Source: Bacillota bacterium (lineage in GTDB: Bacteria > Bacillota > Clostridia > Christensenellales > QAND01). Taken from it: DNA of 6,240 nucleotides. The DNA lies in contig DXZF01000338.1 in the NCBI GenBank assembly GCA_019415425.1, positions 1-6,240 of the forward strand. The letters run 5' to 3'. A program made the translations under genes and the position numbers. Shown piece by piece: positions 1-5,827 of the stretch. The number at the start of each line of letters is the position of its first letter. Position 1 is the stretch's first letter. The notes below the pieces were generated by a model, which had not been told where the DNA came from, did no database searches, and worked only from the letters and a program-made list of their open reading frames with translations.

Positions 1-685
1 TGGCGTCGATGCCCACGGTGCCAAACACCGCCTTTTTGGCCAGCGTGACGTACAGGTTGCCGGGGCCGGTGATCTTATCCACCCGCGGCACGCTCTGCGT
101 GCCGTACGCAAAGGCGGCCACGGCCTGCGCGCCGCCCATGCGGTAGATTTCATCCACCCCGGCCTCGCGCGCCGCCACCAGCGTCAACGGCGCCACGGCG
201 CCCTTTTGCGCCGGCGTGGCCAGGCATACGCGCCCGACGCCCGCCACCTTGGCCGGTACGGCGTTCATCAGCACGCTGGAGGGATACGCCGCCGTGCCGC
301 CCGGGGCGTAGATGCCCACGCACGCGAGCGGCCGCACCACCTGCATCAGCGTCGTGCCGTCTGCGCGCAGCGTGTAGCCCTGCTCCACCTGCCGTTCGTG
401 ATAGCGGCGGATGTTGCGCACGGCCAATCGCAGCGCTTCAATCTGTGCGGTTGAACAGGCGGCATATGCCGCATCGATTTCGCTTTGCGCCACGCGCAGC
501 GGCGTCTTTTGGTAATCGGTCTGCTCAAATTGCAGCGCGTAACGGGCCAACGCGGCATCGCCCTCCTGCCTGACGCTGGCGAGCACCGCCTGCACGGTGC
601 GCTCCACCTGCTGCGTATCCGCCTCATTGCGCGCCTTGAGCCGTGCCAGCACGCGCTGCGCGCCGGCTTTCCCCACTTCGATCAT
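1..685 (-). CDS. hisD: Histidinol dehydrogenase, N-terminal 228 residues (partial, runs off the left edge)
   Basis: HisD oxidises L-histidinol to L-histidine in two NAD-dependent steps, the end of histidine synthesis, in the cytoplasm. The visible 228 residues match the N-terminal half of the family: an APGGTAAYPSSVLMNAVPAK block at about 127-146, GGAQAVAAFAYGT at about 184-196, and VPRVDKITGPGN followed by YVTLAKK and VFGTVGIDA at 199-228. The zinc ligands and catalytic residues known from E. coli HisD lie just beyond this point and are outside the window, so catalytic integrity cannot be judged. The ATG at 685 follows an AGGGGAG ribosome binding site six bases upstream. Its ATGA overlaps the hisG stop by four bases, which suggests translational coupling. 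The gene belongs to the hisZ-hisG-hisD operon and probably shares the promoter near 2600. Family assignment is very secure; only the 3' end is missing. Confidence 0.97.
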   Translation of the reverse strand, partial: MIEVGKAGAQRVLARLKARNEADTQQVERTVQAVLASVRQEGDAALARYALQFEQTDYQKTPLRVAQSEIDAAYAACSTAQIEALRLAVRNIRRYHERQVEQGYTLRADGTTLMQVVRPLACVGIYAPGGTAAYPSSVLMNAVPAKVAGVGRVCLATPAQKGAVAPLTLVAAREAGVDEIYRMGGAQAVAAFAYGTQSVPRVDKITGPGNLYVTLAKKAVFGTVGIDA

Positions 686-1314
686 GCCTGACTCCCCTCT
701 TTGAGCGCATCGCGCAGCTGCTGCAGCACCGCGCCGATGGCCTGTGCCTTGAGCTTGAGGCTGACGCGATTGACGCACAGCCGCGCCGATACGTCGCAAA
801 TCTCCTCCAGCACCACAAGGCCGTTTTCCCTGAGCGTGCGGCCGCTCTCCACGATGTCCAAAATGATATCCGAAAGCCCGGTGATGGGGCCCAGCTCCAC
901 CGAACCGGACAGGTGAATGATCTCTACCGACTCGCCGCGATCCCGAAAGTAGCGCTGCGCAAACCGCTCGTACTTGCTGGCCACATGCGTGCCGCTCTGG
1001 TGCGGATCGGTGCCCGGGTACCCAGCCAGGCAGAGCTTGCATGCGCCAAACCCCAGGTCCAGCATCTCGTATACATCCGCCCCCTGCTCGAGCAGCGTAT
1101 CCTTGCCGCACACGCCCAGATCCGCCACGCCGTGTTCGACGTATACCGGCACGTCCGCCGGCTTGACGAGGAAAAAGCGGAACTGCTCGTTTTCCAACAC
1201 CAGTTTGCGCGAATCGTCCTGCAGGCATTTTACGTCCAGGTTCGCCCGCTCAAACAGCTCGACCGTGCTCTGCGCCAGCCTTCCCTTGGCCAGCGCCACA
1301 TTGATCACTTCCAT
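682..1314 (-). CDS. hisG: ATP phosphoribosyltransferase catalytic subunit, short form
   Basis: HisG condenses ATP with PRPP to give phosphoribosyl-ATP, the committed first step of histidine synthesis. The 210-residue length marks the short form (HisG_S), which lacks the C-terminal histidine-binding regulatory domain of the long form and needs HisZ for activity. Visible family blocks are VALAKGRL at 6-13, ADLGVCGKDTLLE at 64-76, VASKYERFAQRYF at 111-123, the GSVELGP segment at 137-143, and the PRPP-binding loop DIVESGRTLRENGL at 153-166. I chose the ATG at 1314 because a GGGGGAGG ribosome binding site sits about seven bases upstream. An in-frame start nine codons earlier would place that site inside the protein and add a non-conserved MLVYGGGCG leader. 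The start lies inside the end of hisZ (10-bp overlap) and the stop overlaps the hisD start (ATGA), so the three genes look translationally coupled. Confidence 0.97.
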   Translation of the reverse strand: MEVINVALAKGRLAQSTVELFERANLDVKCLQDDSRKLVLENEQFRFFLVKPADVPVYVEHGVADLGVCGKDTLLEQGADVYEMLDLGFGACKLCLAGYPGTDPHQSGTHVASKYERFAQRYFRDRGESVEIIHLSGSVELGPITGLSDIILDIVESGRTLRENGLVVLEEICDVSARLCVNRVSLKLKAQAIGAVLQQLRDALKEGSQA

Positions 1315-2525
1315 GCCGCATCCTCCCCCGTATACCAGCACGGTTCGCCCGAAGCGGGCAGCCAGACCGCCTGTTCGGCCTGCCGCCGCACCGCCTCCTG
1401 CACCGTCTCTTCCCGCGTCTGCGCAAAGGAGACGACGGCCATGCGCCCCTGCCCGCGCAGCTGTGCCGCCAGCGCCAGCGCCCGCCCTGTGCAGCCCGCA
1501 TCCGCGCCGATGAGCACGTCCAGCGCCCGCTGCTGCTGCCAGGCGCCCGCCTTTTGCAGCGCCGCCAGCACGCGCCCAATGCCCATGGCAAACCCCGTGG
1601 CCGGCATGGGGCGCCCAAAGCTCTCCAATACGCTGTCATACCGCCCGCCCGAGAGCAGCATGGTGCCCACGCCCGGCGCCATGGCGCGGAACACCGTGCC
1701 GGTGTAGTAGTCCATGTTGTTCAAAAGGCCGAGATCGACAGAGATGCAGTCGGTGAGCCCATAGTCGCGCAGGATATCGCAGATCTGCTGCAGCTCCTCC
1801 AACGCCTGCTGGCACGCCGGCAGGCGGAAGCAGGCCTTGGCGCGCTGCACCACCTCCATGCCGCCGTACATGCGCGTGAGCAATAAGAACTGTTCGGCCA
1901 GCGCCGGTTCCACCGGCAGGACGCGCAGGTAGTCCCGCGCCTCCTGCTCGTTTTTATCGTCCAACAGGCTGCGCAGGCGATCTGCCTGCGCGCCCCCAAG
2001 CCCGCACGCCTGCAACAGGCCAAAGAATACGCCGATGTGCCCCAGGTCGATCACAAAGCGCGGCAGCCCCATCCCGCGCAGCAGTTGCTCGGCCAGCACG
2101 AGGATTTCGGCATCCGCCCTCGCCCCGCTGGCCCCCATCAATTCGGCGCCGGCCTGTGTAAACTCGCGGCGCGTCTGCCCGGTGTTGTGCTCCAGGCCAA
2201 AGGCGTTGCCGATGTAAAACACGCGCACCGGTGCGTCAAACTGCTGGGCACGGGCGCTGACCAGGCGCGCGCACGGCCGCGTAAAGTCGGGCCGCAGCGT
2301 GAGCATGCGCCCATCGGCATCGAAAAAGTGCACCATGTTTTCGCGCCGCAGATCGCCCAGCTCATCGGCAAAGACGGTATCGTACTCAAACGTGGGCGTC
2401 TCGACTTCCTGATATCCCGCCAGCAAAAAGGTCTCTCGCGCGCGCTGTTCCGCCCAACGCTTGCAGTATGCCTCCTGGCCGATATAGTCCCGCACGCCCT
2501 GCGGAAGTTGTACGTTGGCGTTCAA
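1305..2525 (-). CDS. hisZ: ATP phosphoribosyltransferase regulatory subunit (HisRS paralogue)
   Basis: HisZ resembles the catalytic core of histidyl-tRNA synthetase, but in known systems it activates short HisG and carries histidine feedback control. The 406-residue protein shows the class II core: LPQGVRDY at 7-14, the motif 2-like LRPDFTRPCARLV at 77-89, RREFTQAGAELMG at 119-131, the HisA-type block NNMDYYTGTVF at 269-279, and motif 3-like FAMGIGRVL at 312-320. The RPDFTRP form of motif 2 and REFTQAG are typical of HisZ rather than true HisRS (RPEGT). The adjacent short HisG confirms the pairing. Residues from about 334 (ALDVLIGADAG onward) look like an HGTP anticodon-binding-type tail, which the shortest HisZ proteins lack. 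The start codon is TTG at 2525, the only in-frame option because TGA lies six codons upstream. A GGGAGGG site is seven bases before it. A second, generic HisRS role is unlikely but not excluded. Confidence 0.94.
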   Translation of the reverse strand: MNANVQLPQGVRDYIGQEAYCKRWAEQRARETFLLAGYQEVETPTFEYDTVFADELGDLRRENMVHFFDADGRMLTLRPDFTRPCARLVSARAQQFDAPVRVFYIGNAFGLEHNTGQTRREFTQAGAELMGASGARADAEILVLAEQLLRGMGLPRFVIDLGHIGVFFGLLQACGLGGAQADRLRSLLDDKNEQEARDYLRVLPVEPALAEQFLLLTRMYGGMEVVQRAKACFRLPACQQALEELQQICDILRDYGLTDCISVDLGLLNNMDYYTGTVFRAMAPGVGTMLLSGGRYDSVLESFGRPMPATGFAMGIGRVLAALQKAGAWQQQRALDVLIGADAGCTGRALALAAQLRGQGRMAVVSFAQTREETVQEAVRRQAEQAVWLPASGEPCWYTGEDAAWK

Positions 2526-2532
2526 CCGGCAG

Positions 2533-2539
2533 CCCTCCC
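2533..2539 (-). promoter_or_regulatory. Ribosome binding site that fixes the TTG start of hisZ
   Basis: The minus strand reads GGGAGGG, seven bases before TTG at 2525-2523. An upstream ATGATG at 2544-2539 is out of frame with HisZ, and an in-frame TGA lies just before the site, so the TTG start is well supported. Confidence 0.8.
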
Positions 2540-2584
2540 ATCATATTTTTATACAGCATTGTGCTACTGCTTTACTTTACTAAT

Positions 2585-2598
2585 TTATGATATCATAA
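2585..2598. promoter_or_regulatory. Perfect 14-bp palindrome over the his -10 box, possible operator
   Basis: The sequence TTATGATATCATAA is its own reverse complement and fully covers the -10 element and the predicted start site. Directly upstream in the spacer is a second, weaker inverted repeat: ATGCC at 2598-2602 and GGCAT at 2609-2613. A protein binding here would block RNA polymerase. I do not recognise it as the site of a named regulator. Some of the symmetry could be coincidental, since the -10 box itself is AT-rich. Confidence 0.45.
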
Positions 2599-2620
2599 TG
2601 CCGAACCGGGCATCTGTCAA
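2592..2620 (-). promoter_or_regulatory. Housekeeping (sigma-A type) promoter of the his operon
   Basis: On the minus strand a perfect -35 box TTGACA (2620-2615) is followed by a 17-bp spacer and the -10 box TATGAT (2597-2592), one mismatch from TATAAT. Transcription would start near 2585, leaving an untranslated leader of about 60 nt before the hisZ start. That leader is too short for a T-box and contains no run of histidine codons, so neither T-box control nor classical His attenuation is supported. Control by a DNA-binding repressor is suggested by the palindrome covering the -10 box. Confidence 0.85.
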
Positions 2621-2639
2621 GAGGCAATTTTCATCGGCG

Positions 2640-2833
2640 CACGCACGGCGGGCGTTGGCCAGTGGTTCCATCGCGCCCGCTGCCGGCTGTGCACAGGGGG
2701 AGATGTGGCCACACAACCCGCTCTGTGGCAGGCACAGGGCTCCGGATTGCGCCGTTTGGCCGCAGGCGTACGGCGGGCTGCGGGGATCGGTTTCATCCCG
2801 CCATCCCGGCGCACTTTTGCCCCCCAAAATGCA
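2640..2833. other. Intergenic stretch without a recognisable gene
   Basis: This GC-rich stretch lies between the SASP terminator and the his promoter. It holds only small symmetries: a 10-bp palindrome TGTGGCCACA at 2704-2713 and a 5-bp-arm hairpin CTGTG/CACAG at 2723-2737. Open frames on both strands cross it, but they overlap the terminator or the promoter, have no convincing ribosome binding site, and encode low-complexity GC-driven protein. I see no tRNA, riboswitch or known RNA. Confidence 0.5.
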
Positions 2834-2862
2834 AAAAGAGGCTGGCTGCGCCAACCTCTTTT
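2834..2862 (-). terminator. Intrinsic terminator after the SASP pair
   Basis: On the minus strand AAAAGAGG, a T-G wobble pair and TGGC pair across the 3-nt loop GCA with GCCA and CCTCTTTT, giving a 13-bp stem whose 3' arm ends in T residues running one base further. It begins 17 nt after the second SASP stop codon. The T tract is mostly inside the stem. The A-rich 5' arm means the structure could also act weakly on the plus strand, where no gene needs it. Confidence 0.85.
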
Positions 2863-2879
2863 GATGCTGGGAGTAGGGG

Positions 2880-3083
2880 TTATTTGCTCATCGATTTTTC
2901 CATCTCTTCGATGACACGACGGGTGATGTTGCCACCGATGCGGCCCGCATCGCGCGAGGAGATGTCGCCGTTGTAACCCTGTTTCAGGTTCACGCCGATC
3001 TCGTTGGCCACTTCGTACTTCATGTTGCCCAGCGCCTGCTTGTTCTTGCTGGAGTTGCTCGTACGCGTTCCAGAACTCTGCAT
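2880..3083 (-). CDS. Alpha/beta-type small acid-soluble spore protein (second of tandem pair)
   Basis: This 67-residue protein belongs to the family that saturates spore DNA, holds it in an A-like form, protects it from UV and heat, and is degraded at germination by the GPR protease. The core MKYEVANEIGVNLKQGYNGD at 21-40 is diagnostic. It includes the expected GPR site, with predicted cleavage after Glu24 in YE-VANE, and is followed by the second conserved block with RIGGNITRRVIEEM at about 48-61. The N-terminus is a polar Ser/Asn/Lys tail as usual. The ATG at 3083 has an AGAAGGAGG site nine bases upstream; an earlier in-frame start eight codons up would place that site inside the gene. It lies 44 nt after the first SASP gene with no terminator between, so the two are probably co-transcribed in the forespore. 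A terminator follows. Confidence 0.96.
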   Translation of the reverse strand: MQSSGTRTSNSSKNKQALGNMKYEVANEIGVNLKQGYNGDISSRDAGRIGGNITRRVIEEMEKSMSK

Positions 3084-3103
3084 GATCGTTTTCCTCCTTC
3101 TAT

Positions 3104-3113
3104 ACAAATTTGT
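3104..3113. repeat. Short palindrome ACAAATTTGT between the SASP genes
   Basis: A perfect 10-bp palindrome lies in the 44-nt gap, just before the ribosome binding site of the second SASP gene. The 9-mer AAATTTGTA on the minus strand also occurs upstream of the first SASP gene, at 3494-3502, where it overlaps another 10-bp palindrome (TTTGTACAAA, 3490-3499). Function is unknown and chance is possible for AT-rich words of this length. Confidence 0.3.
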
Positions 3114-3127
3114 GTGTCTGTGGTCCG

Positions 3128-3322
3128 TTAGTTGTTGGAGCCGTGCTTGGCGTAGTACTCGTCAAACATGCGCTTGACCATGTAACCGCCGACCGTACCG
3201 TTCTCCTTGGCCGACAGGTCGCCATTGTAGCCCTGCTTCAGGTTCACGCCCACTTCGCTGGCCACTTCATATTTCATCTGATCCAATGCGCTCTTCGCGC
3301 TGCTCTTGCTCTGAGATGTCAA
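3128..3322 (-). CDS. Alpha/beta-type small acid-soluble spore protein (first of tandem pair)
   Basis: A 64-residue spore DNA-binding protein, paralogous to the next gene: both share MKYEVA(S/N)E(V/I)GVNLKQGYNGD, here at residues 16-35. The GPR protease site is YE-VASE (Glu19-Val20). The second conserved block, GTVGGYMVKRM, is at about 42-52, followed by a divergent tail FDEYYAKHGSNN. The frame is open far upstream, but the extension crosses the recG-side terminator and is not SASP-like. I place the start at TTG 3322, eight bases after AAGGAGG. A GTG three codons earlier overlaps the ribosome binding site itself and is unlikely to be used. If it were, the protein would be 67 residues. Expression is expected in the developing forespore under sigma-G from the family role; only weak promoter matches can be seen upstream. 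Confidence 0.95.
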   Translation of the reverse strand: MTSQSKSSAKSALDQMKYEVASEVGVNLKQGYNGDLSAKENGTVGGYMVKRMFDEYYAKHGSNN

Positions 3323-3330
3323 TGTGTTCA

Positions 3331-3339
3331 CCTCCTTCT
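3331..3339 (-). promoter_or_regulatory. Ribosome binding site that supports the TTG start of the first SASP gene
   Basis: The minus strand reads AGAAGGAGG followed by TGA, an extended match to the 16S rRNA 3' end. It stands eight bases before TTG 3322. The in-frame GTG overlaps the last bases of this element, which argues against that start. Confidence 0.8.
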
Positions 3340-3553
3340 CTGTTTGGTGTACCCATACTTTTCCCCGCTGCACACCGCTTAACCATGCAAGTATTTCCAA
3401 AAATGTGACGTTTTTCTTTTTCATGCGACACGTTTTGCGCGCCGGCGGTCGGCATGGATACAAAGCGCCTTTCGCGCTTTCTCGCATAGTTTGTACAAAT
3501 TTCGCGCGCGGCCATGCATCCGATTTCTGGCGCAAAACGCATTGTTTTCCATC

Positions 3554-3583
3554 AAAAAAAGGCGAACGCCTTTGGCGTTCGCC
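3554..3583 (-). terminator. Strong intrinsic terminator downstream of recG
   Basis: On the minus strand a perfect 10-bp GC-rich stem, GGCGAACGCC and GGCGTTCGCC around an AAA loop, is followed directly by seven T residues. It lies 150 nt after the recG stop codon and isolates the recG transcript from the sporulation genes. The long gap from the stop codon means a sizeable 3' untranslated region, or a separate small RNA ending here. Confidence 0.93.
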
Positions 3584-3592
3584 TCCGATTGC

Positions 3593-3623
3593 CCCACCCA
3601 TTTGCGCGTGCAAAACGGGTGGG
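3593..3623 (-). other. Long hairpin in the untranslated region before the recG terminator
   Basis: On the minus strand CCCACCC pairs with GGGTGGG, extended by a G-T wobble, three T-A pairs, one bulged T and a G-C/C-G pair closing a loop of about four bases (ACGC). No T tract follows, so it is not a terminator by itself; the terminator stem begins ten bases downstream. It may stabilise the recG mRNA 3' end or form part of a small RNA. Confidence 0.5.
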
Positions 3624-3733
3624 ATGGATCCTATGAATGTGCATACTCGCGCCCCTGTGTGCGATTGGGCGGTGAAAGCCATATTTGCCATTTGCGCGCA
3701 TCCACTGCGCCCCCGTCCAACGGCGATACGGCT

Positions 3734-5764
3734 TTAGTTGAACACCACTTCCTGCAGCTGCGCCTCGTATTTTTGCGTGGCCAGCGCGCACAGCTGTGCA
3801 AAGCGCTGCGCCTGCTGCGCCGTCTGCAGCGCCTGGAACGCCTGCATCACCTCGTCGAGCAGCAGCGGGTCGCGCAGCATGGTGCTGATGCGCAGATCCG
3901 CCCGCCCGTGCTGTTCCTGCCCCAAAAACGCCCCGGGCCCGCGCTGCTCCAGATCCGCCCTGGCGATGGCGAATCCGTCGTTTGTGCGGCAAAGTGTCTG
4001 CAGGCGTTCGTTCTGCGCCTCCTCTGTGCACAGAAAGCACCAGCTCTCTTCACTGCCGCGTCCCACGCGCCCGCGCAGCTGGTGCAGCTGCGCCAGGCCA
4101 AAGCGCTCGGCATTTTCCACCACCATCACCGTGGCGTTGGGCACGTTGACGCCCACCTCGATGACGGTGGTGCTGACCAGGATCTGAATCTCGCCCTGCA
4201 AAAAGCCCTGCATCACGCGCTCGCGCTCGCTCTGCTTGACGCGCCCGTGCAGCAGCCCGAGCGCGAGCGTGGGCAGCTGTTGGCACAGCGTCATGTACAC
4301 CTGCTGCGCCGTCTGCACCACGCCGACGTCCGCCTCGTCCTCGATCTTGGGGCAGACGACGTACACCTGCCGCCCGGCCTGTGCCTGTGCCTTGAGGAAC
4401 GACACCAGCCCTGCGCGCTTGTGCGGCGGCACGATGCGCGTCTGCACCGGTTTGCGGCCCTTGGGCATCTCGTCCACCACGCTCAGGTCCAGATCGCCGT
4501 AGAGGATCAGCGACAGCGTGCGCGGGATGGGCGTGGCGCTTAAGAACAGCGCGTGCGCGCCGTCTCCCTTGTCCATCAGGCGCGCGCGCTGCGCAACGCC
4601 GAACCGGTGCTGCTCATCCGCCACCACGACGCCCAGCTGGCAAAACTGCACATCCTTTTGGATGAGCGCGTGCGTGCCGATGACGATCTGGCTCTCGCCG
4701 CTCTCGATGCGGCGCAGCGCCTCGCGCTTTTCCGCCGCCTTCATCCCGGCGCGCAGCAGCGTGACGGTGTGGCCAAAGCGCGCAAACAGCGCCTCCGCCG
4801 CCTGCGCGTGTTGCAGGGCCAGAAGCTCGGTCGGCGCCATCAGCACGCCCTGGCGCCCGTTCTGCACCGCGATGTACAGCGCGTAAAACGCCACCGCCGT
4901 CTTGCCGCTGCCCACATCGCCCTGCACCAGCCGGCTCATGGGCGCGGCCTGTGCCATATCCGCACGAATCTGCTGCATCACGCGCAGCTGCGCGCCGGTG
5001 GGCGCAAAGCCCAGGGCCTGCAGGAACTGCGCGTGCGCCTCTTCGTCGATGCGCAGCGCGCTCGCCTCGCTGCGTGCGCTGCGCCTTTGCGACAGGTAGC
5101 AGCGCAGCAACAGCAGCTCGATGAACGACAGCGTGCGCACCGCCTGATCGCGCACCTGGGCATTGGGGGCAAAGTGCGCCAGTTCGTACGCATCGCGCTG
5201 TGCAAAGAGGCGGTGTGCCTCGCGCAGCTGTCGCGGCAGCTCGTCGGTGACGAGGTCGCCAAACTGTGCAAACGCCTGTTTGACACACTTGCGCATCGCA
5301 TTTTGCGAAAGGCCGGCCGTGAGCTTGTACACCGGCAGCATGCGCGTGCCGTCGCTGTTCTCCACGCTCTCGATCATGGGGTTGACCAGGCGCACTTCCC
5401 CGTTTGCGTAGCTGGGCTTGCCGTAGACGTAAAACGTTCGCCCCGCCGTCAACTGGGCCCGGATATACGGCATGTTGTAGAACAGCAGCACCACGCGCCC
5501 CGCGCCCGGCTGCATGCCGTGCGTGCGCACCACCGAGAAGCTCCTGCGCAAAAAGCTGACCTTGGCATCTTGGCAGATTTCCAGCAGGCCAAACCACGGC
5601 TGCCCCACCACCATCTGCGAGAGCGGCTGCAGCTGTGTCAAATCCCGGTATTCGCGCGGCAGGTAGCAAAACAAATCCTCTCCCGTCTCAATGCCCAGCT
5701 TTTTCAGCTGTTCGGCACGCGCCGTACCCACGCCTTTGATCTCCTGCACCGAAATGGCCTGCAT
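3734..5764 (-). CDS. recG: ATP-dependent DNA helicase RecG
   Basis: RecG is a superfamily 2 double-strand DNA translocase that reverses stalled replication forks and processes Holliday junctions, D-loops and R-loops. The 676 residues match the usual family length. The N-terminal wedge region begins with a helix-hairpin-helix-like IKGVGTARAEQLKKLGI and YLPREYRD (about 9-41), followed by an OB-like segment to about 130. The helicase core shows Walker A GDVGSGKT at 282-289, motif Ia APTELLA at 310-316, GTHAL at 363-367, the Walker B box DEQH at 383-386, motif III LSATPIPRT at 408-416, and motifs V and VI STTVIEVGVNVPNA and QLRGRVGRG at 531-570. The C-terminal GPGAFLGQEQHG at 609-620 corresponds to the family's GPGxFLGxxQSG element. 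The ATG at 5764 has an AAAGGAGGG site close upstream; a TTG nine codons earlier lies inside the preceding terminator region. No truncation or missing catalytic residue is visible. Confidence 0.98.
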   Translation of the reverse strand: MQAISVQEIKGVGTARAEQLKKLGIETGEDLFCYLPREYRDLTQLQPLSQMVVGQPWFGLLEICQDAKVSFLRRSFSVVRTHGMQPGAGRVVLLFYNMPYIRAQLTAGRTFYVYGKPSYANGEVRLVNPMIESVENSDGTRMLPVYKLTAGLSQNAMRKCVKQAFAQFGDLVTDELPRQLREAHRLFAQRDAYELAHFAPNAQVRDQAVRTLSFIELLLLRCYLSQRRSARSEASALRIDEEAHAQFLQALGFAPTGAQLRVMQQIRADMAQAAPMSRLVQGDVGSGKTAVAFYALYIAVQNGRQGVLMAPTELLALQHAQAAEALFARFGHTVTLLRAGMKAAEKREALRRIESGESQIVIGTHALIQKDVQFCQLGVVVADEQHRFGVAQRARLMDKGDGAHALFLSATPIPRTLSLILYGDLDLSVVDEMPKGRKPVQTRIVPPHKRAGLVSFLKAQAQAGRQVYVVCPKIEDEADVGVVQTAQQVYMTLCQQLPTLALGLLHGRVKQSERERVMQGFLQGEIQILVSTTVIEVGVNVPNATVMVVENAERFGLAQLHQLRGRVGRGSEESWCFLCTEEAQNERLQTLCRTNDGFAIARADLEQRGPGAFLGQEQHGRADLRISTMLRDPLLLDEVMQAFQALQTAQQAQRFAQLCALATQKYEAQLQEVVFN

Positions 5765-5788
5765 GACGCCCTCCTTTCTCCATTTGAT

Positions 5789-5813
5789 CAAAAAAGCGCC
5801 CGTAGGCGCTTTT
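5789..5813 (-). terminator. Intrinsic terminator between the FakA-type gene and recG
   Basis: On the minus strand AAAAGCGCC and GGCGCTTTT form a 9-bp stem closed by a C(TACG)G loop, a UNCG-type stable tetraloop in RNA. The T run is six bases long including the stem end. It begins 14 nt after the upstream stop codon and ends only 24 nt before the recG start codon, immediately upstream of the recG ribosome binding site. RecG must therefore be read through this hairpin or be transcribed from a promoter lying within the hairpin or the end of the upstream gene. Confidence 0.88.
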
Positions 5814-5827
5814 GAGATACTTTGCGA

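Larger units (their letters stand above)
3323..3733. other. Intergenic region between recG and the SASP genes
   Basis: This 411-nt stretch contains no gene I can support. In transcription order it holds about 110 nt of unassigned sequence after the recG stop, a long hairpin at 3593-3623, a strong terminator at 3554-3583, a 7-bp-arm hairpin (AAAGCGC/GCGCTTT, 3462-3480), and an AT-richer leader (3381-3430) that should contain the forespore promoter. An 11-bp direct repeat, CCATTTGCGCG, occurs at 3598-3608 and 3688-3698. Frames on the plus strand and the long upstream extension of the first SASP frame cross the terminator and look spurious. Confidence 0.6.

Noticed and set aside
2526..2585. T-box riboswitch or His leader peptide before hisZ
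   Set aside because: The leader from the predicted start is only about 60 nt, has no terminator hairpin, and contains no run of histidine codons.
2585..2854. Minus-strand frame of 89 codons between the SASP genes and hisZ
   Set aside because: Its start lies inside the SASP terminator and its end overlaps the his promoter. There is no convincing ribosome binding site and the protein resembles nothing I know.
643..2864. Long plus-strand open frames antisense to hisG and hisZ (354 and 275 codons)
   Set aside because: They are the reverse complement of conserved his genes, show no family motif and cross the his promoter; they are shadows.
3462..3480. Hairpin AAAGCGC/GCGCTTT as a terminator
   Set aside because: No T run follows on either strand beyond the three bases of the stem, and no gene end is nearby.
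3323..3691. N-terminal extension of the first SASP frame to 187 codons
   Set aside because: It crosses the strong recG-side terminator, the extension is not SASP-like, and a good ribosome binding site marks the TTG at 3322.
3491..5815. Long plus-strand open frames antisense to recG (350 and 420 codons)
   Set aside because: They are rich in His, Arg, Leu and Ala with no recognisable motif, lie opposite a fully conserved RecG, and arise from GC-biased third codon positions.
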